8,338 nucleotides of DNA, taken from contig JAUJMG010000078.1 of the NCBI GenBank assembly GCA_030446955.1, positions 1 through 8,338 of the forward strand. The letters run 5' to 3'. Position numbers and translations under genes: made by a program. Each line of letters begins with the position of its first letter. The first letter of the stretch is position 1. This stretch comes from Thermomicrobiales bacterium. GTDB lineage: Bacteria > Chloroflexota > Chloroflexia > Thermomicrobiales > UBA6265. Below, piece after piece: positions 1 to 5,793 of the stretch. The notes under the pieces were generated by a model. It did no database searches, was not told the origin of the DNA, and saw only the letters and a program-made list of their open reading frames with translations.

Positions 1-157
1 GGTCCGATGAATTGATCTGGTCGCCGCCAAGTAGGTCAGGATGCTCGGCGAGGAGTCTCTGCAGGAGCGCTTCGGAATCGTACGGCCGGGCCACCATCCT
101 GGTCAGTGTGTTGTCGGCCTGGATCAAAAAGCCGCCGGTCTCCATCATGTCTCCCAT
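1..157 (-). CDS. Hypothetical protein, N-terminal part only
   Basis: An open frame starts with ATG at 157 and runs without a stop to the left edge, giving about 52 residues, so the C-terminal part is outside the window. Two more in-frame ATG codons follow at 148 and 145. AGG about 11 bases upstream of the first ATG could be a ribosome site. The segment YDSEALLQRLLAEHPDLL followed by a GDQI motif is well formed and helix-like, and it resembles N-termini of hypothetical bacterial proteins that I recall, some perhaps with nuclease-like folds. I cannot assign a function. The gene lies 84 bases downstream of the methyltransferase on the same strand and may be co-transcribed with it. Confidence 0.55.
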   Translation of the reverse strand, partial: MGDMMETGGFLIQADNTLTRMVARPYDSEALLQRLLAEHPDLLGGDQINSSD

Positions 158-241
158 GTTTGTTACCTGACGTGCGGCTCTCGCGTCGCATCATGAGGAC
201 GCTCAATGTTTATGCTCGGTAGTATCGAACGGTGATCTGAC

Positions 242-1066
242 CTATCCCGATTTCCGAGCCAGGACAACATGGGTTTCCATAGGGAAGACCAGTTCGTCGC
301 CTTCCGTATACGCCTGGCGGGGAGCCTCCATCTCGGAGCGGACGGCCTCGGTCAACGCCGCTCGCTCGGCCTCGCTCATGGACTGGAGCGCCGGCACCGC
401 AGCAGCCGCGCTTGCCAGGCTGAGATCGACAAATGTGTCGTTTGCCGGGAACCGAACCGTTCGCGTCACGCGCTCGACCTCGACGGCGTCGAACCCGGCA
501 TCAACAAACAGCGATCTGAGCGTCTCCCGATCGCTAAGTGAGAATGGCATGTGTAGGGCCGGCGCCCCGAGATGTTTCTGGACCAGATCAGAAAGGACCT
601 CAAAAAGAGGGCTGTTCGCGATCTCCGTCCAGGTGCTGCTGACGACGCGACCGCCTGCGTCCAGCACCCGATACATCTTCCCCACCGCGGCGGCTTTGTC
701 CGGAAAGAACTGCAGCCCTTGCTGGACCACTACCAGGTCGAACGAGGCGTCGGGAAACGGCAGCGAGTCCGCGCTCCCTTCGTGCCATGCGATCTCCACG
801 CCTTCGCTCGCCGCGGCGGAGCGCGCGCCCTTCAGCATGGCCGGACTGACATCGAGACCGACTACGCGTGCCTGACCGTTGGTTCGCTGCGCCACCATGC
901 GGGCGACGATGCCGGTGCCGCACGCCACGTCGAGTACCCGCTCTCCGGGTTGTGGCTTGGCCCGATCCAGCAGTTCTCCAGCCCAGGGACGGAACTGATA
1001 GCGGACGAAAAAGGCTTCGTAGGTCTGGACGGGATCGGTTCCGGGTCGAGGCTGTGTCTGGTTCAC
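242..1066 (-). CDS. Class I SAM-dependent methyltransferase (UbiE/Methyltransf_11 type)
   Basis: Predicted cytoplasmic methyltransferase of 274 residues, with unknown substrate. Motif I, VLDVACGTG, lies at residues 44-52 and binds the methionine part of SAM. The acidic end of strand 2 follows in VVGLDVSPAML near residue 70. A post-motif II segment FDLVVVQQGLQFFPD is also visible. The C-terminal third is helical and probably holds the substrate site. I chose GTG at 1066 because GAGGGGG lies 10 bases upstream and the protein aligns with the family from there. An upstream frame to 1144 exists but its extra residues look non-coding. The gene sits 341 bases downstream of the MerR-type regulator on the same strand, with a weak candidate promoter of its own. 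No cysteine pattern typical of arsenite methyltransferases was seen, so that role is not supported. Confidence 0.9.
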   Translation of the reverse strand: MNQTQPRPGTDPVQTYEAFFVRYQFRPWAGELLDRAKPQPGERVLDVACGTGIVARMVAQRTNGQARVVGLDVSPAMLKGARSAAASEGVEIAWHEGSADSLPFPDASFDLVVVQQGLQFFPDKAAAVGKMYRVLDAGGRVVSSTWTEIANSPLFEVLSDLVQKHLGAPALHMPFSLSDRETLRSLFVDAGFDAVEVERVTRTVRFPANDTFVDLSLASAAAAVPALQSMSEAERAALTEAVRSEMEAPRQAYTEGDELVFPMETHVVLARKSG

Positions 1067-1407
1067 CGAATGCGTTCCCCCTCGCTCGTCGCGTGTGTCC
1101 GTGGGCTGCTGTCGCAGCCTAGTGGGGAGTGTTCCGGCTGGCAAGATGGCTTAATCGGGTGAACGCGTTGTTGAAGCAACGGATCGAGGACCCCTCCTCA
1201 ATGACGGAATAGCACGGAGTATCCACCTAGAACCGGGCAGAGAACCGAGTTCGGGACCTTGTTCCTCCTCGTCGGATCGCTGTGCCGCGTCCCACCCGGA
1301 CGGTGCACGACTCGATCAGGCCTAGCGGCAATGTGCCCCCAGACGAATCCGCGGTGCGTCGCCTCCGACGGAATTGATCGCTATGGGGCGCGCAGACGCG
1401 GTTCAGG
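1067..1407. other. Long gap without a convincing gene
   Basis: This gap separates the methyltransferase start from the MerR-type regulator stop. A frame of 76 codons exists at 1227-1457 on the minus strand, but it is rich in arginine and overlaps the regulator's 3' end, so it is not called. Small dyads occur: GAGGA-CCCC-TCCTC at 1186-1199, and GTTG-TTGAAG-CAAC at 1167-1180. Apart from the weak promoter listed separately, nothing else is supported. Confidence 0.5.
1151..1179 (-). promoter_or_regulatory. Candidate promoter of the methyltransferase gene
   Basis: On the minus strand, TTGCTT (1179-1174) is followed after 17 bases by GATTAA (1156-1151). It would start a transcript about 80 bases before the GTG at 1066. 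The -35 box overlaps a near-palindrome GTTGCTTCAACAAC. The -10 match is poor, so this is only a candidate. Confidence 0.25.
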
Positions 1408-1881
1408 CTATCGACGCGGCGCTGGTTCGTCGCCCCTCCTGCCGTTCGAGCCCGCACCGCTCGAATCGAGTCGCGCTGCCCTGGCCACGTCTCTCGGTTT
1501 CCCCCAGGCGAGGGCAGCGCAGGCTTCCAGCGTCAGGCAGCCGCAGCGCAGACTCTCCTCGAGCACGGCCCGCACCGCCCGAAGTCGGGCAATGCGTGCG
1601 TCGACGTCGGGCAGCTTGCGGTGGGCAAGTTCGCGCCAGCGCTCGGAGGCGGGGGTGCCCTCAGGGAAGCCCGCCACGAGCTGACGCACGTCCTTGATCG
1701 TGAACCCGGCCTCCTGGGCCATCCGCACCACGGCCAGGCGAGTCACGACATCTTGATCGTAGCGTCGCTGCCCCCCGACCCGCTCCGGTCGGGGGAGCAC
1801 CCCGATCTCCTCGTCGTAGCGGATCGCGGAAGGCCGGATCCCCGCCTGCCGGGTCACCTCGCCGATCGGCAACCGGGCCAC
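1408..1881 (-). CDS. SoxR-like MerR-family transcriptional regulator with three cluster cysteines
   Basis: Predicted DNA-binding regulator of 157 residues, close to the usual SoxR length. An N-terminal winged HTH covers residues 3-70 (LPIGEVTRQAGIRPSAIRYD, then VGGQRRYD), a dimerisation helix spans about 80-112, and a cysteine segment RCGCLTLEAC follows. C113, C115 and C121 have the spacing of the last three ligands in the SoxR motif CxxCxCx5C. Ser110 stands where the first cysteine would be. Residue 23 is Asp where most relatives have the second Tyr of RYYE. The start is GTG at 1881, with AGGGGG about 6 bases upstream. The gene is divergent from the rhodanese gene and faces a MerR-type operator. 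A redox or thiophilic-metal ligand is likely by family, but which one cannot be read from the sequence. The C-terminal tail after residue 125 is Arg/Ala-rich and probably disordered. Confidence 0.9.
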   Translation of the reverse strand: MARLPIGEVTRQAGIRPSAIRYDEEIGVLPRPERVGGQRRYDQDVVTRLAVVRMAQEAGFTIKDVRQLVAGFPEGTPASERWRELAHRKLPDVDARIARLRAVRAVLEESLRCGCLTLEACAALAWGKPRDVARAARLDSSGAGSNGRRGDEPAPRR

Positions 1882-1892
1882 GTTTCACCCCC

Positions 1893-1923
1893 TTGACTTC
1901 AAGTGCGCTTGAAGCCGTACCGT
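1893..1923 (+). promoter_or_regulatory. MerR/SoxR-type promoter and operator
   Basis: TTGACT at 1893-1898 and TACCGT at 1918-1923 are separated by 19 bases, the long spacer typical of MerR-family promoters. Inside lies a dyad with perfect 7-bp arms, CTTCAAG-TGCG-CTTGAAG, at 1897-1914. It matches 13 of 18 positions of the E. coli soxS operator as I recall it. The promoter points at the rhodanese gene, giving a leader of about 70 bases, and the dyad lies 16 bases from the regulator's GTG. Binding here by the adjacent regulator, with activation by DNA untwisting, is inferred from the family. Confidence 0.85.
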
Positions 1924-1997
1924 GGGGATCGTACCGGATTGGGTGCAGGGTCGAGCGATGAGGCGACCCTCGACGTTTGCAGGAATGGACAGGAACC

Positions 1998-2698
1998 GTG
2001 ACCTCCACCGCCATTGCGACCATCCCACGCGAGGAACTGAAAGCCAAACTGGACCGGAATGAACCGTTCGTCATCGTCGAAGCGTTGCCCGAGCCCTCCT
2101 TCCACAAGGCGCTCCCGCCGGGCGCGGTCAACATGCCGCTCGATCGCATCGACGAATTGGCATCTGCGCTCCTGCCCGACAAGGACGCGGCGATCGTCGT
2201 CTACTGCGCCGATCGCCCCTGCCAGAGCTCGGCTACCGGAAGGTGTGGAACGATGCCGAGGGCAAGCAGGATTGGGCCGCCGCGGGTCTGACGGTGGAGA
2301 CGGGGCGGCGTGTGGCCGGGACCGTCGCCGACGAGGCGCTGCCGGTCGCCTGCGGTCTCGACAACGCCGCGCTTGCAGCGCGCTCCAATGAGGTGCGCCG
2401 TGACCTCTTCGCGATGGCAGAAGAGACGCGCGAACTGACCGACGGCTACGCCTTCCGCTTCGCTGCCGCGAACGGCTGGGCGGCCAAGCTGCTGGACTTC
2501 GTGGAGGCCGAGCGGCGCTGCTGCTCGTTCTTTCGGTTCGAGCTCGCCTTCGAGCCGAACCTGGGGCCGATCTGGCTTCGCCTGAGCGGCCCTGAAGGGA
2601 CAAAGCCGTTCATCCGCCGAGCATTTGGGCCGGACACCACATCGGCTGAGAGCCGTCCTTCCTGCGAGACCGACCTGAAGACGTCGTCGCGGTCCTGA
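1998..2698 (+). pseudogene. Rhodanese domain fused to a CC-motif domain, frameshifted
   Basis: The reading starts at GTG 1998 with AGGA just upstream. Residues 1-79 form the first part of a rhodanese (sulfurtransferase) domain, with IVVYC at 66-70 and C70 the expected persulfide cysteine, plus C75. The frame then slips by -1. Continuation ELGYRKVWNDAEGKQDW is in the frame of 2225-2698, while the original frame stops at 2289-2291. The helix of about 8-10 residues normally found between CQSS and ELGY is missing. After the rhodanese end comes a second domain with ERRCCSFFRFELAF and GPIWLRLSGPEGTK. It resembles small proteins of unknown function that carry a Cys-Cys pair (codons at 2519-2524) and may bind metal. 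The gene faces the SoxR-like regulator and carries its operator. As written no full protein can be made, so this is a pseudogene or a sequence error. Confidence 0.8.
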
Positions 2699-2933
2699 CC
2701 GGATGCGACTCGTTCACCAACGCCACCAACGCCGGAAACGCGAGAGCGTACTGAGGAGATCCGCCCTGGTTCCGTAGCCTCAGCCGGACGGTTCCTTCCA
2801 CGGCTACAGCGCTGGTCCGTGCCTTGGGATCACCTGGGAGATGCCGGGGAATCGATTGCTGCGGCCACAGAACCTGGTCTGGGCGGGAGGTGACGCCTGG
2901 GCGCAACGGGTTTGGTCCGGTGACACCTCGGGT

Positions 2934-2994
2934 TCCTGGCTGCCCTGACTGCGGGGGGCATCCTGAAGTGGACAGCCCCGGTCCAGGGCAGGAA
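2934..2994. repeat. Nested stem-loop
   Basis: Three arm pairs nest: TTCC (2934-2937) with GGAA (2991-2994), TGCCCTG (2941-2947) with CAGGGCA (2984-2990), and GGGGC (2955-2959) with GCCCC (2975-2979), leaving a 15-base loop. There is no T-run on either side, so a simple intrinsic terminator is not supported. It could be an RNA structure, the relic of a mobile element end, or chance in GC-rich DNA. Confidence 0.35.
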
Positions 2995-3163
2995 GCTCCG
3001 CTGCAGGCGGGCCGACTTTGAACTGCCCAGCGGCTCTAGCCTGGCCACCGTGACCTATTCGTGACGCGGTCGCCAAACCATTGTGACGTTCATCTCCTAC
3101 CGTGTCGGCGAAGTAACATTGTTTCTATCTAACACGCCGTTTCAGCTCACCGCGAACGTCAGC

Positions 3164-3169
3164 AAGGAG
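3164..3169 (+). promoter_or_regulatory. Ribosome binding site of the DoxX gene
   Basis: AAGGAG lies 8 bases before the ATG at 3178. This fixes the start of the DoxX frame and shows that its 5' end is intact in spite of the later frameshift. Confidence 0.8.
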
Positions 3170-3177
3170 CTACTCCA

Positions 3178-3679
3178 ATGCAGTTCTTCATCATCCTCCT
3201 CCTCATTACCGTCGTAGGCTGGGCTCTGCCTGCCCGATTCGGAGGGCGCTCGGTCCAGGATGCGATGCGCCGCGCTATGGCTGTCGCGTTTGTCTTCACC
3301 GGGGTGTCCCACCTCGCCATGCCCGACTCCTTCCTCGTCTACTTCCCGGGTTGGATTCCCTTCCCGGAGGGGATCGTCTATGCCACCGGCGTGGCCGAGG
3401 TGCTGGGTGGGCTTTCGTTGTTCGTTCGCCGGTACCGGTACCAGGTTGGTTTGGCGCTGGCGGTCTACCTGGTGCTCATCTTCCCGGCAAACGTGTATGC
3501 ATGCCGCCGTCGCGGGCGTCGATGACGCGCTCCCTGGGTTGGTGGATGCCTCCTGGTACCCCTGGGTCCGCCTGCCCTTCCAAGCGATCTTCGTCTGGTG
3601 GGCGCTCCGCAGTACCGCCGAACCCACCGCTTCCGGGCGCGTGGCCCCGCCCTTGAAGACGGCAGCGGCGGGCCGGTAA
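3178..3679 (+). pseudogene. DoxX-family membrane protein, frameshifted near its C-terminus
   Basis: Small integral membrane protein of the DoxX family. ATG 3178 opens a frame with four hydrophobic segments at residues about 1-18, 33-49, 65-82 and 89-107. It ends in IFPANVY, a family hallmark, at Tyr107 (codon 3496-3498). The frame then reads CRRRGRR and stops at 3525. The true continuation HAAVAGVDDALPG...WYPWVRLPFQAIFVWWAL lies in the next frame from 3500 to the TAA at 3677-3679 and supplies the last membrane segment. One extra base, such as G3499, or a loss of two bases at GTGTATGCATGCC explains the shift. In mycobacteria DoxX works with a rhodanese (SseA) and superoxide dismutase, so the neighbourhood fits thiol or redox stress. 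The gene ends convergent to the site-2 protease gene. Confidence 0.8.
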
Positions 3680-3712
3680 CGACCGGCATGCCATACCGTC
3701 GGGGCCATGGGC

Positions 3713-3739
3713 AGGACGCGACCCTCGCCGTCGCGTCCT
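3713..3739. terminator. Strong hairpin between convergent genes
   Basis: AGGACGCGA (3713-3721) pairs perfectly with TCGCGTCCT (3731-3739) around a 9-base loop. It lies 34 bases after the DoxX stop. The position suits a terminator for the plus-strand unit, and possibly for both directions, but there is no T-tract, so termination is inferred from structure and place only. Confidence 0.45.
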
Positions 3740-3809
3740 ATCCACAGACTCGGGCGGTTGCCGGAAGACACCCATCATGCGTGGGATCGTCACCGAGGAA
3801 TCTGTGGAT
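3740..3809. repeat. Spaced 9-bp inverted repeat
   Basis: ATCCACAGA (3740-3748) and TCTGTGGAT (3801-3809) are perfect inverted copies 52 bases apart, and the left copy directly abuts the 3713-3739 hairpin. A smaller CCCA/TGGG pair sits between them. The function is unknown; it may be part of a folded 3' region. Confidence 0.4.
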
Positions 3810-3818
3810 GCCTTCCCC

Positions 3819-3839
3819 GGTACGGCGGTCTGCCGTTCC
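3819..3839 (-). terminator. Candidate terminator of the site-2 protease gene
   Basis: Read on the minus strand, GGAACGGC-AGACC-GCCGTACC forms an 8-bp stem with one mismatch, starting 10 bases after the protease stop codon. No T-run follows, so it is a weak candidate. Confidence 0.35.
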
Positions 3840-3849
3840 GGTTGCCGTG

Positions 3850-5037
3850 CTAGGCGGTGGTCCGGGCGGCGGTGTCCTGCGGGGGCAGGGTGGCCCGGAT
3901 CTCCAAGTGACGGATGACGGTGGCGCGGTTGAGCAGGCCGACGAAGGCGCCGTCCTGCCCGAGGACGGCGAGTTGATTGACATCGCGGTCGGCCATCAGC
4001 CGGACCGCGTCTTCGACCGGGTCGTCGGGGCGGACGGCGTGGAGGGAGGAGGCAGGCACCATCGCCTCGGCGGCGGTCGTCGCTCCCCAACGGTCGCGCG
4101 GTACCGCGACGATGCCGGCCAAGGTGAGGAGCCCAAGGAAGCCGTCGCCGCCGGGGCCTGGGGTCCGCTCCGGTTCCGGCTCCGGTGCCAGCACGGGAAT
4201 GGTGCGCACCCCTCGCGCGAGCACCACATCCTGGACCACACGATCCAGGGGATCGCGCGGGCGGACGTAGGCTGGGGCGGTGTCCGTCAGCGGGCCGACC
4301 CGCAGGCCGGCGAAGCGGGACCGGGAGGCGTCCTGCCTCCGGTACTGCTCGGCCATGCTTTGCAGGTACCAACCCACGAAGACGAGCCAGAGGCCGTTTA
4401 CGAACGACCCGGTGAATGCCCGCGCGATGCCCAGCGCGACCAGCCCGTAGCCCACGGCAACGCCGGTGCCGGCCGCGACTCTGGTTGCCCGGCTGGGGTC
4501 TCCCGTGCGCCACCAGACCAGCGCGCGGAGCAAGCGGCCACCGTCGAGGGGGAAGCCGGGCAGCAGGTTGAAAACCGCCAGCGAGAAGTTGATCACTGCG
4601 AGATACCCGAGCATCGCGCCGAGCAGATCGGAGACCTCGCGTCCCGCCAGCCAGAGGAGGCCGAACAGCGCCGCCAGACCGAAGCTGCTCAGGGGGCCGA
4701 CCACCGTGATCCAGAACTCGTCGGCCGCGCCTTCTGGCTCCCCCTCGATGGCGGCCACGCCCCCGAACAGGAACAGGGTAATCCCCAGCACCCGGATCCC
4801 CCGTCGCTGCGCCATCAGGGCATGGGCAAACTCGTGGACCAGCAGCGAGCCGAAGAAGAGGAGGGCAACCACGACCGCCGCAGTCCAGTACGCGCCCGCG
4901 CTGTAGCCTGGGGCAGAGCCGGGCAGGTACGACGCTCGGAGCGACCAGACGATCAGCGCGGCGACGAGGAACCAGGTGGCGTGGAGGCGGACCGTGATGC
5001 CGGCCAGCCGCGCAAGAGGGATCGCGTCGTTCGTCAT
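3850..5037 (-). CDS. M50 site-2 protease with C-terminal CBS domain pair
   Basis: Predicted intramembrane zinc metalloprotease of 395 residues that cleaves substrates within the membrane. The zinc motif HEFAH is at residues 68-72 in a hydrophobic segment, and the third ligand Asp165 is in NLLPGFPLDGG (157-167). About five to six membrane segments fill residues 18-225. Two CBS domains follow at roughly 246-315 and 322-380. They usually bind adenine nucleotides and gate the protease. The first is interrupted by a Pro/Glu/Gly-rich insert at about 284-298. The start ATG 5037 has GAGG 9-10 bases upstream. The gene lies 141 bases downstream of the single-pass membrane protein on the same strand. 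The substrate is not apparent: no anti-sigma factor is visible nearby. Confidence 0.93.
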   Translation of the reverse strand: MTNDAIPLARLAGITVRLHATWFLVAALIVWSLRASYLPGSAPGYSAGAYWTAAVVVALLFFGSLLVHEFAHALMAQRRGIRVLGITLFLFGGVAAIEGEPEGAADEFWITVVGPLSSFGLAALFGLLWLAGREVSDLLGAMLGYLAVINFSLAVFNLLPGFPLDGGRLLRALVWWRTGDPSRATRVAAGTGVAVGYGLVALGIARAFTGSFVNGLWLVFVGWYLQSMAEQYRRQDASRSRFAGLRVGPLTDTAPAYVRPRDPLDRVVQDVVLARGVRTIPVLAPEPEPERTPGPGGDGFLGLLTLAGIVAVPRDRWGATTAAEAMVPASSLHAVRPDDPVEDAVRLMADRDVNQLAVLGQDGAFVGLLNRATVIRHLEIRATLPPQDTAARTTA

Positions 5038-5126
5038 CGGTGGGTCCTCAACCGGTGTGGCCGTGAGAATTAAAGAGCAGGACGTCCAGGTCGCGTTGAA
5101 ACCCGCACGATGGGGACCAAGGCCAC

Positions 5127-5165
5127 CGAACGGACGTGACCTCCGGTGACTTCCACAACCGTTCG
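5127..5165. repeat. Inverted repeat downstream of the single-pass membrane protein gene
   Basis: CGAACGG (5127-5133) and CCGTTCG (5159-5165) are perfect 7-bp inverted arms around a 25-base loop that holds two GTGAC copies. It begins 13 bases after the stop of the 5179-5742 gene and could attenuate read-through into the protease gene. There is no T-tract. Confidence 0.3.
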
Positions 5166-5178
5166 CGCCCGTCCGCAG

Positions 5179-5742
5179 CTACGCGGGCGCAGTCTCGATG
5201 GCGAGGGTGCCGTCGCCGAGGCGGACGCCGGTGACCCGGCGATCGGAGCGGGCCAGCAGCGCCGCCAGTTGCTGCTCCACGATCGCGGCCGCGTCTTCGG
5301 CGACCAGCACCTGACCGGCTGGGCCGTCCACCCGGCCGTCCACGACTGCCAGCGACCCGTTCTCGACGGCGAGCCCAGCGGTGTAGGTGCTGCGGGTGCC
5401 GTAGAGGTCGAACGCGACCTGAACCCAGTTCGGCGTAAAGGTCAGGGTTGGATCTTCTAGAGGGTCATAGCGGTCGGGGTTGGCCTGCAGTGCCCGGTTT
5501 ACCTGCTCGTCGGTGATCGTCACCCGCCCAGAGGGTGGCACCGGGAGAGTTCCGATCGCAACCACCTGGGTGGCGGCCGCGGCCTCCAGGCGGTCATGCG
5601 CAAGGTCACGGGCGTAGGGCCGCGCCAGCAGTTGCCAGCCCAGGATACCCGCGACCACGCAGAAGATCCCTATTGCGGCGAGGCCCATCAGGCAGCCACC
5701 GAGCCGGTTTCGGCGCGGTGGGGCAGGGGCGGGGAAGTCCAT
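5179..5742 (-). CDS. Single-pass membrane-anchored protein of unknown function
   Basis: The protein has 187 residues. A short basic N-terminus (PPRRNR) precedes one hydrophobic segment at residues about 15-40, and Arg41 follows it, so it is probably a signal anchor with the rest outside the membrane. The outer part contains VTITDEQVNRAL (near 74-85), FTPNWVQVAFDLYG and alternating strand-like segments ending in VTGVRLGDGTLAIETA. This pattern recalls membrane-anchored DUF2993/LmeA-like lipid-binding domains, but I am not certain. ATG 5742 has AAGGA about 11 bases upstream. The gene starts 51 bases after the PIN nuclease stop, so it may share its transcript. A nearby membrane protease is a possible partner by location only. 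Confidence 0.75.
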   Translation of the reverse strand: MDFPAPAPPRRNRLGGCLMGLAAIGIFCVVAGILGWQLLARPYARDLAHDRLEAAAATQVVAIGTLPVPPSGRVTITDEQVNRALQANPDRYDPLEDPTLTFTPNWVQVAFDLYGTRSTYTAGLAVENGSLAVVDGRVDGPAGQVLVAEDAAAIVEQQLAALLARSDRRVTGVRLGDGTLAIETAPA

Positions 5743-5793
5743 CAGATCGTGTTCCTTGCAAGCAGCGGACCTGATCCGGCACCGCGAGTGCCG

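Larger units (their letters stand above)
2699..3177. other. 479-base gap with hairpins, no gene
   Basis: No frame here has family resemblance or a good ribosome site; the frames present (for example 2804-3076 minus) look compositional. The gap contains a small inverted repeat GTAGCC (2774-2779) / GGCTAC (2802-2807) and a larger nested hairpin at 2934-2994, listed separately. The last 110 bases are less GC-rich and probably hold the DoxX promoter, but I could not fix its boxes. No transposase remnant was recognised. Confidence 0.5.

Noticed and set aside
1..157. A frameshift in the leftmost gene
   Set aside because: A first reading suggested one near 50-65, but careful reverse-complementing gave a continuous frame (ALLQRLLAEHPDLL).
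1227..1457. Minus-strand frame of 76 codons
   Set aside because: Arginine-rich, overlaps the regulator's 3' end, no ribosome site and no recognised family.
1899..2603. Minus-strand frame of 234 codons across the rhodanese gene
   Set aside because: Arg/Ser/Pro-rich shadow without motifs; the plus strand has clear rhodanese and CC-domain sequence.
2960..3000. Insertion sequence end (CTGAAGTGGACAGCCCC)
   Set aside because: It faintly resembles IS3-type ends, but there is no transposase, matching terminal repeat or target duplication.
3490..3505. Programmed frameshift in the DoxX gene
   Set aside because: No slippery heptamer or stimulatory structure is evident, and the family is normally encoded in one frame.
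3738..3812. DnaA boxes (CTATCCACA and an inverted copy) as an origin
   Set aside because: Only two imperfect boxes, no AT-rich unwinding stretch and no origin-linked genes.
3598..5073. Plus-strand open frame of 491 codons across the protease gene
   Set aside because: It is the antisense shadow of the site-2 protease: no domain motif, and low-complexity Gly/Arg/Glu/Gln composition. The minus-strand frame carries HEFAH and PLDGG.
5677..5742. Lipobox (LGGC) in the single-pass membrane protein
   Set aside because: The hydrophobic stretch follows the Cys instead of preceding it, so lipoprotein processing is not expected.
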